Part shown: in pieces, positions 16,581 to 24,846 of the stretch | Layout: the number at the start of each line of letters is the position of its first letter | Position numbering within the stretch: the stretch's first letter is position 1 | NCBI RefSeq assembly: GCF_030825785.1 | Contig: NZ_JAPJPG010000010.1 | Coordinates: 1-48,292 of the forward strand | Length of the DNA stretch: 48,292 nt | Direction of reading: 5' to 3' | Source: Anaerococcus sp. | Lineage (GTDB): Bacteria > Bacillota > Clostridia > Tissierellales > Peptoniphilaceae | Position numbers and translations under genes: made by a program | Notes under the pieces: model-generated | Told to the model about the DNA's origin: nothing | What the model saw: only the letters and a program-made list of their open reading frames with translations | Databases searched by the model: none

Positions 16581-17083
16581 AGAACTTTCTCATAGCAAAT
16601 CCTATCTTTAGGAATGCCGTCCTCATCAATTTGCACTATGCCAATTTCCTCAAAGGAAAACTTATGAAGGAGCCCCCTCATCCTGAAATTATCCTCGTGG
16701 GTGTCGATTCTAATAGCTTTTTTGCCAGATTTTTCCGTAAAGTCCACTAAAGCTTCCATAAACTTCGTTCCAAGCTTTGGGACAATTCCCCTATTATCAA
16801 CCATCAAAGTATGGATTACAAAATAACTATCCGTCTTAAACTTATCCTCATGGACATTGTAGGAAGGGTCGACCCCGTCGAAAACATAGGTATAGGCTAG
16901 GACCTTGCCCTCATTATCAAATACATAGGCATCGTCCTTTTCGATTTGTTCTCTTACCATCTCTTCATTAGGATTGGTCTTCTGCCATTGGTCAATCCCG
17001 TCATCCCTAAGAGACTTCCTCGCCATTTCTATAATTTCTCCAATTGATTCTATATCTTCTAAGCTTGCTTTTCTAAATATCAT
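16577..17083 (-). CDS. GNAT-family N-acetyltransferase
   Basis: A 168-residue acetyl-CoA-dependent acyltransferase. It has the fold landmarks of the family: an N-terminal FRKASLEDIESIGEI strand-helix, a central VIHTLMVDNRGIVPKLG segment leading into the CoA pyrophosphate loop, and IRIDTHEDN followed by MRGLLHKFSFEEIG near the C-terminus. The substrate is unknown. It is the first gene of a minus-strand run through the helicase, and its start lies 117 nt from the divergent flavoprotein gene. Confidence 0.88.
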   Translation of the reverse strand: MIFRKASLEDIESIGEIIEMARKSLRDDGIDQWQKTNPNEEMVREQIEKDDAYVFDNEGKVLAYTYVFDGVDPSYNVHEDKFKTDSYFVIHTLMVDNRGIVPKLGTKFMEALVDFTEKSGKKAIRIDTHEDNFRMRGLLHKFSFEEIGIVQIDEDGIPKDRICYEKVL

Positions 17084-17136
17084 AAGTCCCCCTTTTTCCT
17101 ACTACTATACCCTACTCCTTTAGGGCTTTGTTTAGT

Positions 17137-17165
17137 TTGTAAGATTTTTTAACAAACTGTATAAT
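17137..17165 (+). promoter_or_regulatory. Promoter of the rubredoxin-reductase-like gene
   Basis: -35 TTGTAA, 17-bp spacer, -10 TATAAT. The start codon is about 35 nt downstream and is preceded by AGGAA. Confidence 0.7.
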
Positions 17166-17200
17166 ATAGATATAAATAATAAAGATAGGAAAGGAATATT

Positions 17201-18382
17201 ATGTACGATTATCTAATTATAGGAAACGGAATTGCTGGCCTATCAGCGACCGAAGAAATAAGAAAAAAGGACGAAAATGCTTCAATTCTGATAGTTTCAG
17301 AAGAAAAACCATCCACCTACTGGAGAACTAGACTATCCGAACTAATCTGTAAGGACTTCGAGGAAGAGGAAATTTTCGTTAAAAAAGAACCTTGGTATAG
17401 CGAAAGACACATAGAAGAAAGACTTTCTACAAAAGTAGAAAAGATAGATCCAGAAAAAAGAATTGCATATCTAGGCGATGGAGAAGAGATTGAATTTGGC
17501 AAGGCTCTAATCGCAACAGGAGCTAGGGCCTTCGTTCCACCAATCACAAACATAGACTCCAAGGGAGTATTTGCCATAAGAACTGTGGATGACCTTAGAA
17601 GTTTCAAGGAATATGTAGCTGGTAAGAAGGAAGTTGTAGTTATAGGAGGAGGAATCCTAGGACTAGAAGCAGCCTTCTCTGCTCAAAAACTTGGACTAAA
17701 TATCACAGTAATAGAAAGCTTCGACTATCTACTAGCAAGACAACTTGACCGCGAGCTTTCAGAAAAACTTGAAGAAAACTTAAACGATATGGGAATTAAG
17801 ACCTACACAGGCAAAAACACCGAAGAGATCCTCAACAAAGATGGAGCAGTTTGCGGAGTAAAGCTTGCTGATGGAACAGAAATCCCTGCAGATTCTATAA
17901 TGGTTCAAGCAGGCATTAGATCAAATATCAAAATGGCCCAAGAATCAGGCCTTGAAACTGACAGAGGAATTATGGTAAACGACCACCTAGAAACAGGTCA
18001 CGAAGGAATCTTTGCAGCAGGAGACTGTGCACAAATAGGCCAATTTACCATAGGACTTTGGACATCAAGCCAAGAAATGGGTAAAATCGCAGGCAATAAC
18101 ATGACAGGAGATAGCGAATCTTACAAGCAACCAAAACCATTCTCAACCCTCATGCTTGGAGATATCAAACTATTTTCAGCAGGCATGAACTCAGGTGAAG
18201 GAATCGAAGAAGAAAAGAAAGAAATAGACGGCAAAATCTACAAACTCTTCAAAAAAGAAGATTCCTATGTAGGCGGCATCCTCTGGGGAGATATCAAATA
18301 CCAAAATGATGTCAAAAATATAGTATTTAACGGGGCAAACATCGAAGAAACTAAACTAGGCACAGAAATTTTTGGAAAATAA
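17201..18382 (+). CDS. FAD-dependent NAD(P)H oxidoreductase, rubredoxin-reductase type
   Basis: A 393-residue flavoprotein close to clostridial NADH:rubredoxin oxidoreductase and the NirB/nitrite-reductase N-terminal domain. The FAD motif is LIIGNGIAGLSATEEI at the N-terminus, the NAD motif VVVIGGGILGLEAAFSA near residues 145-160, and GIFAAGDCAQI near 264 closes the FAD site. It probably reduces rubredoxin or a flavodiiron partner, helping remove oxygen or peroxide in an anaerobe. No rubredoxin is next to it, so the electron acceptor is inferred. It stands alone between its own promoter and terminator. Confidence 0.87.
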   Translation: MYDYLIIGNGIAGLSATEEIRKKDENASILIVSEEKPSTYWRTRLSELICKDFEEEEIFVKKEPWYSERHIEERLSTKVEKIDPEKRIAYLGDGEEIEFGKALIATGARAFVPPITNIDSKGVFAIRTVDDLRSFKEYVAGKKEVVVIGGGILGLEAAFSAQKLGLNITVIESFDYLLARQLDRELSEKLEENLNDMGIKTYTGKNTEEILNKDGAVCGVKLADGTEIPADSIMVQAGIRSNIKMAQESGLETDRGIMVNDHLETGHEGIFAAGDCAQIGQFTIGLWTSSQEMGKIAGNNMTGDSESYKQPKPFSTLMLGDIKLFSAGMNSGEGIEEEKKEIDGKIYKLFKKEDSYVGGILWGDIKYQNDVKNIVFNGANIEETKLGTEIFGK

Positions 18383-18406
18383 TTATATTTTAAGTAAATA
18401 AGCTAA

Positions 18407-18436
18407 AAGGCAGAGATTAACGTCCCTGCCTTCTTT
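18407..18436 (+). terminator. Terminator after the rubredoxin-reductase-like gene
   Basis: AAGGCAG pairs with CTGCCTT around a 12-nt loop, followed by CTTTATG. Confidence 0.65.
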
Positions 18437-18517
18437 ATGTTAGATCTGAATTACAAAACAGAATATTGTTAGAATGAAATTAATAGAGAGTTTTATTAAT
18501 GATAAATCAAAACTATA

Positions 18518-18988
18518 TTATCTATAATATTTGTACTCTCTTATCCAAGTAGCTAGCCATCCTCCTACAGACAAAGCAAAACCTGCTATTAAATCAGCAA
18601 AAAACATAGGGGTTGTGAAGATAAAATCGTTTGAAAAAGCGATTAATAAGTTAATCAAAATAAAAATCCCTATTAGAATTAAGTTGATCTTCACCCAAAA
18701 ATCGTAAGAATTTACATAATTCTTTTCACTTCTAAGAGCTATTCTTGAATAGTAACCTGAAATCTTCCAAGAACTTCTATATAGTTTTTTCGCGAGTTCA
18801 TAAGGAGGCCTAGCAAAAAACCTCACAATATAAGCAATCAGAAGTATAATAGAAAAAGCAAAAACTAAGTAAATTGAATTCCCATTATTTTTCAAAGTGT
18901 TAAATATATATTCTTTGTAAAACTCAGTTATTCCAAATATCGATAAAAGCATAATAAGATCTATCAAAATAAATTTATTTTTTCTCAT
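18518..18988 (-). CDS. Four-helix membrane protein of unknown function
   Basis: A 156-residue protein with about four hydrophobic helices (roughly 6-24, 41-60, 101-119 and 125-147) and a basic, Tyr-rich cytoplasmic loop between helices 2 and 3. GGGGG precedes the ATG. I recognise no family. It is a single-gene unit facing away from a gene-poor, AT-rich stretch. Confidence 0.65.
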   Translation of the reverse strand: MRKNKFILIDLIMLLSIFGITEFYKEYIFNTLKNNGNSIYLVFAFSIILLIAYIVRFFARPPYELAKKLYRSSWKISGYYSRIALRSEKNYVNSYDFWVKINLILIGIFILINLLIAFSNDFIFTTPMFFADLIAGFALSVGGWLATWIREYKYYR

Positions 18989-19470
18989 TACATCCCCCCT
19001 TAATCAGTAGCTTTATAGCTTAGATCAGTACGCTTCCCTAGACTAAGCACAATTAATTCAGAATTTATCTTCTGATAAATAAAAATAAGGCATTGGAAGA
19101 TTTTTCATTTTTTATAATATAATATGGCTCAAAAAGTACTTAAAACTATTAGACCATCAATATATGCCAATTTAGACTCACATTAATCCACTTAATTTCT
19201 ATACTGATTAATAAAAAATATTATCCTCAAAAATAATATACCCCTTTAATGATAATATTTTTTCTATAAGCTAAAATAACAAATCGCCATTCTTCGCGGT
19301 CCTATATTTTATTACATTTACAATAGAATTATAAAATATCTATAAAATTTTTAATACCCTAAATATGTCCTTGACAATTACCGAGTTTTATGATGATATA
19401 TTTTATTATTTCAATTATCAAATTAACCTAAACAGAATAAACTAAATATTTGTAATGAAATTACACACTA
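18989..19470. other. Gene-free AT-rich stretch
   Basis: About 480 nt without a credible gene. It holds an AT-rich inverted repeat (AAAAAATATTATC at 19213-19225 with its complement at 19251-19263) and a TTGACA at 19373-19378 whose downstream -10 candidates are poor. The longest small frame has no ribosome site. I see nothing firmer in it. Confidence 0.5.
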
Positions 19471-19498
19471 AAAAACGAGAAGGATGGACCTTCTCGCT
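19471..19498 (-). terminator. Terminator of groES-groEL
   Basis: CGAGAAGG pairs with CCTTCTCG around a 5-nt loop; the minus-strand stem runs into TTTTTTAG. Confidence 0.85.
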
Positions 19499-19515
19499 TA
19501 TATTTCTTATTTATT

Positions 19516-21138
19516 TTAATACATTCCTGGCATGCCAGCTGGCATTTGTGGTGCTGGTTCTTCTTTTGGAATATCTGCTACTGCTGCTTCTGTTGTTAGG
19601 ATCATTCCTGCAACTGAAACTGCGTTTTGTAGGGCTGATCTTGTTACTTTGGTTGGTTCTACGATTCCTTTTTCGAACATGTTTACGAACTCGTCGTTGT
19701 AGGCATCGTATCCTTCATCCTTAGCAGAATTTTTAACTTTTTCTACTATTACAGATCCGTCCATGCCGGAGTTTTCTACGATTTGTCTTAGTGGAGCTTC
19801 TAGAGCCTTTTTGATGATTAGAGCACCTGTCTTCTCATCTGCCTTTAAGCTTTCTTCAAGTTTTGCTACCTTTTCGATTGCACCGATTAGGACAACTCCA
19901 CCACCTGCAACTATACCTTCTTCAACTGCGGCTCTTGTTGCTGATAGGGCGTCTTCGATTCTGTATTTTTTCTCTTGCATTTCAGTCTCTGTTGCAGCTC
20001 CAACGTTGATTACTGCAACTCCACCTGCAAGTTTGGCAACTCTTTCTTGAAGTTTTTCTTTTTCGTATTCGCTATCTTCTTTATCGATTTGTTTGCGGAT
20101 TGTTTCAACTCTTTCTTCAAGGTTAGCCTTATCACCTTTTCCTTCTACTATGGTTGTGTTGTCTTTGTCTACTTTAACTTTCTTAGCAGATCCTAGCATA
20201 TCCATAGCTGTATCTTTTAGGTCCATGCCAAGCTCTTCGCTAACTACTGTAGCTCCTGTTAAGATTGCTATATCTTCAAGCATAGCCTTTCTTCTATCAC
20301 CATAGCCTGGTGCCTTTACTGCAACTACGTTGAAGGTTCCTCTTAATTTGTTTAGGATAAGTGTTGTAAGAGCTTCACCGTCTACGTCATCTGCTATGAT
20401 TAGAAGTGGTTTGGATGCTTGAACAACTTCTTCTAGGAGTGGGAGGATTTCTTGGATGTTTGAAATCTTCTTGTCTGTTAGAAGGATGTATGGATCGTCA
20501 AGGTCAGCTATCATTTTTTCATTGTCTGTTGCCATGTATGGGGATAGGTAGCCCTTGTCAAATTGCATTCCTTCTACAACGTCTAGGTAGGTATCTGTTG
20601 TTTTGGATTCTTCTACTGTGATTACTCCGTCATTTCCTACCTTTTCCATAGCATCTGCTATGAATTTACCTATTTCTGGGTCAGCTGATGAGATTGTTCC
20701 TACGTTTTCTATAGCTTGTTTATCTTCTACTTCTCTAGAGTTTTCTTTGATATAGTCAACTACTTCGTCAGTTGCTTTCTTTAGACCCTTTTGAAGTACT
20801 ACTGGGTTTGCTCCTGCTGCTAGGTTTTTGAGTCCTTCTTTGATTATAGCGTGAGCTAAGACTGTCGCTGTTGTAGTTCCGTCTCCTGCTACGTCATTTG
20901 TCTTTGTAGCAACTTCTTTTACAAGTTGAGCTCCCATGTTTTCAAATCTATCTTCAAGTTCTATATCTTGGGCTATTGTTACACCGTCGTTTGTGATGGT
21001 TGGTGCTCCATATGCCTTATCAAGAACTACGTTACGTCCCTTTGGTCCAAGAGTTACTTTTACAGCATTTGCTAATTTATCAATTCCTGCTTCAAGTCCT
21101 TTTCTTGCGTCAGATGAAAATTTAATATCTTTAGCCAT
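19516..21138 (-). CDS. groEL: Chaperonin GroEL (Hsp60)
   Basis: The 540-residue, 14-subunit ATP-driven folding chamber. The full length is present: the ATP-site motifs VTLGPKGRNV, TNDGVTIAQDIEL and GDGTTTATVLA lie in the first 100 residues, GAGGV-type equatorial sequence VAGGGVVLIGA near 410, and the tail ends in a short Met/Gly/Pro-rich run rather than the longer GGM repeat. It follows groES by 28 nt and shares its heat-shock control. Confidence 0.98.
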   Translation of the reverse strand: MAKDIKFSSDARKGLEAGIDKLANAVKVTLGPKGRNVVLDKAYGAPTITNDGVTIAQDIELEDRFENMGAQLVKEVATKTNDVAGDGTTTATVLAHAIIKEGLKNLAAGANPVVLQKGLKKATDEVVDYIKENSREVEDKQAIENVGTISSADPEIGKFIADAMEKVGNDGVITVEESKTTDTYLDVVEGMQFDKGYLSPYMATDNEKMIADLDDPYILLTDKKISNIQEILPLLEEVVQASKPLLIIADDVDGEALTTLILNKLRGTFNVVAVKAPGYGDRRKAMLEDIAILTGATVVSEELGMDLKDTAMDMLGSAKKVKVDKDNTTIVEGKGDKANLEERVETIRKQIDKEDSEYEKEKLQERVAKLAGGVAVINVGAATETEMQEKKYRIEDALSATRAAVEEGIVAGGGVVLIGAIEKVAKLEESLKADEKTGALIIKKALEAPLRQIVENSGMDGSVIVEKVKNSAKDEGYDAYNDEFVNMFEKGIVEPTKVTRSALQNAVSVAGMILTTEAAVADIPKEEPAPQMPAGMPGMY

Positions 21139-21166
21139 AGTATATCCTTTCTCTTTCTAGTATATA

Positions 21167-21448
21167 TTATTGTACAACTGCTAGTATATCGTTATATTTA
21201 ACTACGATGAACTCTTCATCATCAAGCTTTACATCTGTTCCTGCATATTGGGAATAGATTACCTTATCTCCAACTTTGAGAGAGTCCTTTTTCTTCTCGT
21301 CATTTTCAATATCGGCAGATATTGCTACGATTTCTGCATATTGTGGTTTTTCTTGAGCACTTTCTGGAAGAACTATTCCAGATGCTGTTGTCTTCTCAGC
21401 TTCTGCTTTTTGTATAACTACTCTATCACCGATTGGTTTTAGCATCAT
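21167..21448 (-). CDS. groES: Co-chaperonin GroES (Hsp10)
   Basis: The lid of the GroEL chamber. It begins MMLKPIGDRVVI, carries the mobile-loop region TASGIVLPESAQEK, and ends with the conserved EFIVVKYNDILAVV. A longer in-frame form starting at 21478 exists but would run through the CIRCE operator. AAAGGAGATTAAA directly precedes the tandem ATG ATG at 21448, so the 94-residue form is the right one. Confidence 0.97.
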   Translation of the reverse strand: MMLKPIGDRVVIQKAEAEKTTASGIVLPESAQEKPQYAEIVAISADIENDEKKKDSLKVGDKVIYSQYAGTDVKLDDEEFIVVKYNDILAVVQ

Positions 21449-21471
21449 TTTAATCTCCTTTGTTTTTACAT

Positions 21472-21498
21472 TTAGCACTCACGTGTCTTAAGTGCTAA
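21472..21498 (-). promoter_or_regulatory. CIRCE operator (HrcA binding site)
   Basis: TTAGCACTC - 9 bp - AAGTGCTAA, one mismatch from the CIRCE consensus inverted repeat. It lies just downstream of the groE promoter and upstream of the groES ribosome site, the usual position for HrcA repression. hrcA, grpE and dnaK are not in this window. Confidence 0.95.
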
Positions 21499-21509
21499 CT
21501 CACAATATT

Positions 21510-21537
21510 AATATACTAAAAGCTAAAATTTTTGCAA
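21510..21537 (-). promoter_or_regulatory. groE promoter
   Basis: Minus strand: -35 TTGCAA, 16-bp spacer, -10 TATATT, directly followed by CIRCE. The -35 hexamer lies only 4 nt from the aminotransferase stop codon. Confidence 0.65.
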
Positions 21538-21540
21538 GTT

Positions 21541-22773
21541 TTATTTTTTATTTGTGTAAAAGGCAAGTCTTTGGACTAGCTTTGGGATTTTCTCTTCTCC
21601 TACTCCGCATATGGCAACTCTTATTCCCTTGGCTGAAGGGATAGTGAAGATATTTTCTTTTTCCAAATCTTTTACTATATCGAAAGCCCTATCAGTTGGA
21701 ATAAAGGTGAAAAATCCTCCAAAATAAGGAATCATTGTAAGTTTATTTACACTCGCAGCTGCCACAAATACGTCTGCTCGCTTCTTTAGCATAGCCCTTA
21801 AGTCTACTAGTTCCTTCTCATAAATTTTCTTGTTTTCAGCCTTTTCTAGGTCGATTAGGATATTTTGGGCAGCATGGGTTCCATTTGACCAGTTACATCT
21901 TGCAGAGTGAGCAAGGCTTGCCTCAAACTCTTCTATGATCTCTTTACTAGAAGATATGCCGACAGCGGCTCCACTTCTTAAGCCGTAGGCTGTGTGAGAC
22001 TTACTCATAGAAAATGCTACTACTACGAATAGATTACGAGGAAGATTTGAAAACTTCTCAAAAAACTTCCTCTGCTGATCTCCATCGCCTGCAAATTCAA
22101 GATAGGCCACATCGACTATAAGGGTGATTTTCTTATCCTTATCCTGGGCCTTCTCTTTAAGAAAAGTGATAACCTCATCCCACTCATCATCTGATAAAGA
22201 ATAACCTGTTGGGTTATTGCCTGGAGAGTTGATAAGAGAAGCAATCCTATCAGAATCCCTAAGCCCTTGATCAATGGCTCTTTTGTAAGCATCTATATTG
22301 AAGGCAAAATCGTCTGTGAAAAACTCAAAGGTCTTAAAGTCTCTTCCAAATTCTTCGCAAATCTTCCTATAAGGAGCCCAATAATAATCGTGGCAGATTA
22401 AAGGGTCTCCCTCATCTAGATAGGAAAATATGGCAGACCTAATAGCTCCAGTTCCTCCTGGAGTTGCTATCGCAGAAATATATCCTTCTGGCTTGTAAGG
22501 ACCGAAGAGAGTATCTATTACGATTTTCCTATAATCAATTTCTCCCTCGATTGGGGCGTAGGACGCGATATGACTCCTATCCATCTCGTCAAGCCTATCA
22601 TAAACTGAAGGAAGGGCTATTATCTTTCCCTTATCGTCTAGAAGAGTTCCCAAAGCTGCATTAATCACAGCGTCTCTTCCGTATTTTTCTATAGCGGCGT
22701 TTGCCTTGTTATTTATATCAAAGGCGAGGTCAGGTCCGTTGTTCCAAGTCGCCCTTTTAATTGTCATTGGCAT
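21541..22773 (-). CDS. Class I/II PLP-dependent aminotransferase
   Basis: A 410-residue fold-type I aminotransferase, probably acting on aspartate, aromatic or related amino acids with 2-oxoglutarate. Family landmarks are ATPGGTGAIRSA for cofactor phosphate binding, NSPGNNPTGY, an Asp in VDVAYLEF, and the PLP lysine region SMSKSHTAYGLRSG with a C-terminal Arg near IRVAICG. AGGAGGAAATT precedes the ATG. It is a single-gene unit divergent from msrB. The exact substrate cannot be called from the motifs. Confidence 0.88.
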   Translation of the reverse strand: MPMTIKRATWNNGPDLAFDINNKANAAIEKYGRDAVINAALGTLLDDKGKIIALPSVYDRLDEMDRSHIASYAPIEGEIDYRKIVIDTLFGPYKPEGYISAIATPGGTGAIRSAIFSYLDEGDPLICHDYYWAPYRKICEEFGRDFKTFEFFTDDFAFNIDAYKRAIDQGLRDSDRIASLINSPGNNPTGYSLSDDEWDEVITFLKEKAQDKDKKITLIVDVAYLEFAGDGDQQRKFFEKFSNLPRNLFVVVAFSMSKSHTAYGLRSGAAVGISSSKEIIEEFEASLAHSARCNWSNGTHAAQNILIDLEKAENKKIYEKELVDLRAMLKKRADVFVAAASVNKLTMIPYFGGFFTFIPTDRAFDIVKDLEKENIFTIPSAKGIRVAICGVGEEKIPKLVQRLAFYTNKK

Positions 22774-22842
22774 AATTTCCTCCTAATAATCTTCATTATA
22801 CTATCATATAAAAGAATCGTATAGTGATAAAAAGGAGCGATT

Positions 22843-23283
22843 ATGAATTACGATAAGAAAGATTTAAAAAATAAACTGACCGATATCTCCTATAGGGTAA
22901 CCCAAGAAAATGCCACAGAAAGACCCTTCTCAAGTGTCTATGATGACTTCTACGAAGAGGGAATCTATGTAGATATAGTAAGCGGCAAGGCTCTTTTCTC
23001 ATCACTTGATAAGTACGATGCTGGATGCGGTTGGCCTTCCTTTACTAAGGCGATTGACGAGGCCGAAATAAAGGAAGAAGTCGACCTAAGCCATGGAATG
23101 GTGAGAAAAGAGGTAAGGAGTAAGTCCGCCGACAGCCACCTAGGCCATGTCTTCCCTGACGGTCCTAAGGATAAGGGAGGACTTAGATTCTGTATAAATG
23201 GAGCAAGCCTTAGATTTATCCCCAAGAAAAAAATGGAAGAAGAAGGCTATGGCGAGTATCTAAAAGTGTTTAATAGCTTATAG
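22843..23283 (+). CDS. msrB: Peptide-methionine (R)-S-oxide reductase
   Basis: A 146-residue repair enzyme that reduces the R form of methionine sulfoxide in proteins, using thioredoxin. Hallmarks GCGWPSF, RSKSADSHLGHVF and the catalytic cysteine in RFCINGASL are all present. The two CxxC zinc pairs of some MsrB proteins are absent. AAGGAGCG precedes the ATG. It stands alone, divergent from the aminotransferase with only about 70 nt between, so promoters must overlap. No msrA is adjacent. Confidence 0.96.
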   Translation: MNYDKKDLKNKLTDISYRVTQENATERPFSSVYDDFYEEGIYVDIVSGKALFSSLDKYDAGCGWPSFTKAIDEAEIKEEVDLSHGMVRKEVRSKSADSHLGHVFPDGPKDKGGLRFCINGASLRFIPKKKMEEEGYGEYLKVFNSL

Positions 23284-23359
23284 GTGATTTACTCTTTCAA
23301 GGAATAGGTAGTATAGTATAAGTGACTAGCTAGAAAGAAAGTTCTTCCATTTGGACGCA

Positions 23360-23396
23360 AAAAGACAGGAGAGACTAACATACTCCTGTCTTTTTT
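23360..23396 (+). terminator. msrB terminator
   Basis: AAAGACAGGAG pairs with CTCCTGTCTTT around an 11-nt loop, followed by a T-run. Confidence 0.85.
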
Positions 23397-23515
23397 ATTT
23401 GGCTAGTTACTATCTTTTATATTTTTAGTTTTTTTATCGATTCCAAATTATAATTTTTAAGCCATAAAAATATACCAACACCTCAACTTTTAAAGATTTT
23501 TTAGACATAAGCACT

Positions 23516-23549
23516 CAAAAAGACCGATTATCCTAGGACGATCGGTCTT
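23516..23549 (-). terminator. Terminator of the murE-flavoprotein-dehydrogenase run
   Basis: AAGACCGAT pairs with ATCGGTCTT; the minus-strand stem runs into TTTTTGAG just after the dehydrogenase stop. Confidence 0.8.
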
Positions 23550-23553
23550 ACTT

Positions 23554-24846
23554 TTACAATTTCATAGAGTTTTGTCTTCTTCTTAGTCTTGTGATAGTTG
23601 CCTTTTCGTCAAGTTCTACCATAGACATATCTATGACTGTTCCTTTTTCTATATCTTTTACTGCCTTTGTCTTATCTGTAATCAAGGCTATTGGCAAGAG
23701 GTCTTCGGCAAGGCTTCTGTCGTGGCTAGTAAGTTTACCGTAAACTGTCTTTGATCCTACTCCTTCGAGTCTTTCTCCAGCCTTGATATCCCTTTTGGCA
23801 ATAGTTACAGTGTCAGCTACTTGGCCGTGAAGAGGAACTATTGTCGCTTCGTTTTCTACTACAGCCTTGTAGATTGTAATTGGAGTTTCAAGACTTGTTA
23901 GGTGATATGGTCTATACATCAAGTAGTTTGGACCATCCCCAAAGCCTAGGAATTTCATTAAGTCTCTTACATCTTCCTGATCACTTGTTACTATGATAAA
24001 TACTCCTGGAGCCATTCCACGAGAGAATTCTACAACTCCGTATCTTGATAGCTTGCCGCCGTCTGACTTTAGTCTAAAATCTTCTACAGCAGTCTCTGGG
24101 CTTGTATCAATTCCATGACAGCCGAATACATCTGGCAAGAAGCCTAGGGCGTTTGATACAGAGTTAAGCTCTAGCATGGTATTTGTTCCATCGACAAAGC
24201 TTGTAAGCATCTTTGCTGATAGACCCTTTTCTTTGGCTTTTTCTGCCAAACTTTCTGGTGTTGCATCACGGTCTAGCGGGTTGTTCTTTCCCTTGGCAGC
24301 GACCAAGACTTCAAGTCCCATTCCGTAAGCGTACTCTACAAGGTCGATTATAGCTCCTGGTTCATCGCCAAGGATTCCTGTGTAAACTACTCCTGCCTTC
24401 TTGGCCATATCGTGAAGGGCAGGTCCAACTACAGCGTCACACTCTACGTTGAAGGTGATCATGTGTTTGTGGTATTGGATAGTTTTTCTTGCTATAACTG
24501 CTCCAAATGGAGGATTGCCTGTACAGTCAATTACCGCATTTATTTGCATGAGCTTATAGGCTAATCTATAGTTAGTAGATACACAAACGAAGCCTTTTTC
24601 TAAAACTTCGTATCCTTCATTATAGTCATCTGTAAATATTATTTTATCTTCAGAGATTCCTGCATTTACTAGGGCCTTGATAGCTTTTTGTGGAGTCCTA
24701 TCTACTACAAGCTTAACTTCCATTGCATCCATCTTTGATAGCTGGCTGATTAAGGAAGCTCCCATCTTGCCACAACCAATTATGGCAAGCTTGATGCTTT
24801 CTCCGTTATCTTTCATTTCTTTTAGTTTTCTATTTATCTTAAACAT
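23554..24846 (-). CDS. Homoserine-dehydrogenase-like NAD(P) oxidoreductase with C-terminal SAF domain
   Basis: A 430-residue COG4091-type protein. The N-terminal Rossmann fold shows LAIIGCGKMGASLISQL near 19-35; the middle carries AVIDCTGNPP and GILGDEPGAI; the C-terminal part (from about 340) resembles an SAF domain with KRDIKAGERLEGVG and KDIEKGTVIDMSMV. COG4091 proteins occur in sugar-acid and polyol catabolism in other bacteria, and the true substrate is usually not homoserine. Here it is the last gene after a flavoprotein with which it overlaps by 8 nt, and no catabolic genes surround it. Function is open beyond an NAD(P)-linked redox step. Confidence 0.8.
   Translation of the reverse strand: MFKINRKLKEMKDNGESIKLAIIGCGKMGASLISQLSKMDAMEVKLVVDRTPQKAIKALVNAGISEDKIIFTDDYNEGYEVLEKGFVCVSTNYRLAYKLMQINAVIDCTGNPPFGAVIARKTIQYHKHMITFNVECDAVVGPALHDMAKKAGVVYTGILGDEPGAIIDLVEYAYGMGLEVLVAAKGKNNPLDRDATPESLAEKAKEKGLSAKMLTSFVDGTNTMLELNSVSNALGFLPDVFGCHGIDTSPETAVEDFRLKSDGGKLSRYGVVEFSRGMAPGVFIIVTSDQEDVRDLMKFLGFGDGPNYLMYRPYHLTSLETPITIYKAVVENEATIVPLHGQVADTVTIAKRDIKAGERLEGVGSKTVYGKLTSHDRSLAEDLLPIALITDKTKAVKDIEKGTVIDMSMVELDEKATITRLRRRQNSMKL

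Noticed and set aside
19124..19186. Twenty-codon open frame in the gene-free stretch
   Set aside because: No ribosome site and no sign of selection; most likely chance.
19373..19400. TTGACA promoter in the gap before groEL's terminator
   Set aside because: Poor -10 at any normal spacing and no gene downstream; kept only as a low-interest remark.
21449..21478. Longer groES starting upstream
   Set aside because: The extension is not GroES-like and would overlap the CIRCE site; the ribosome site supports 21448.
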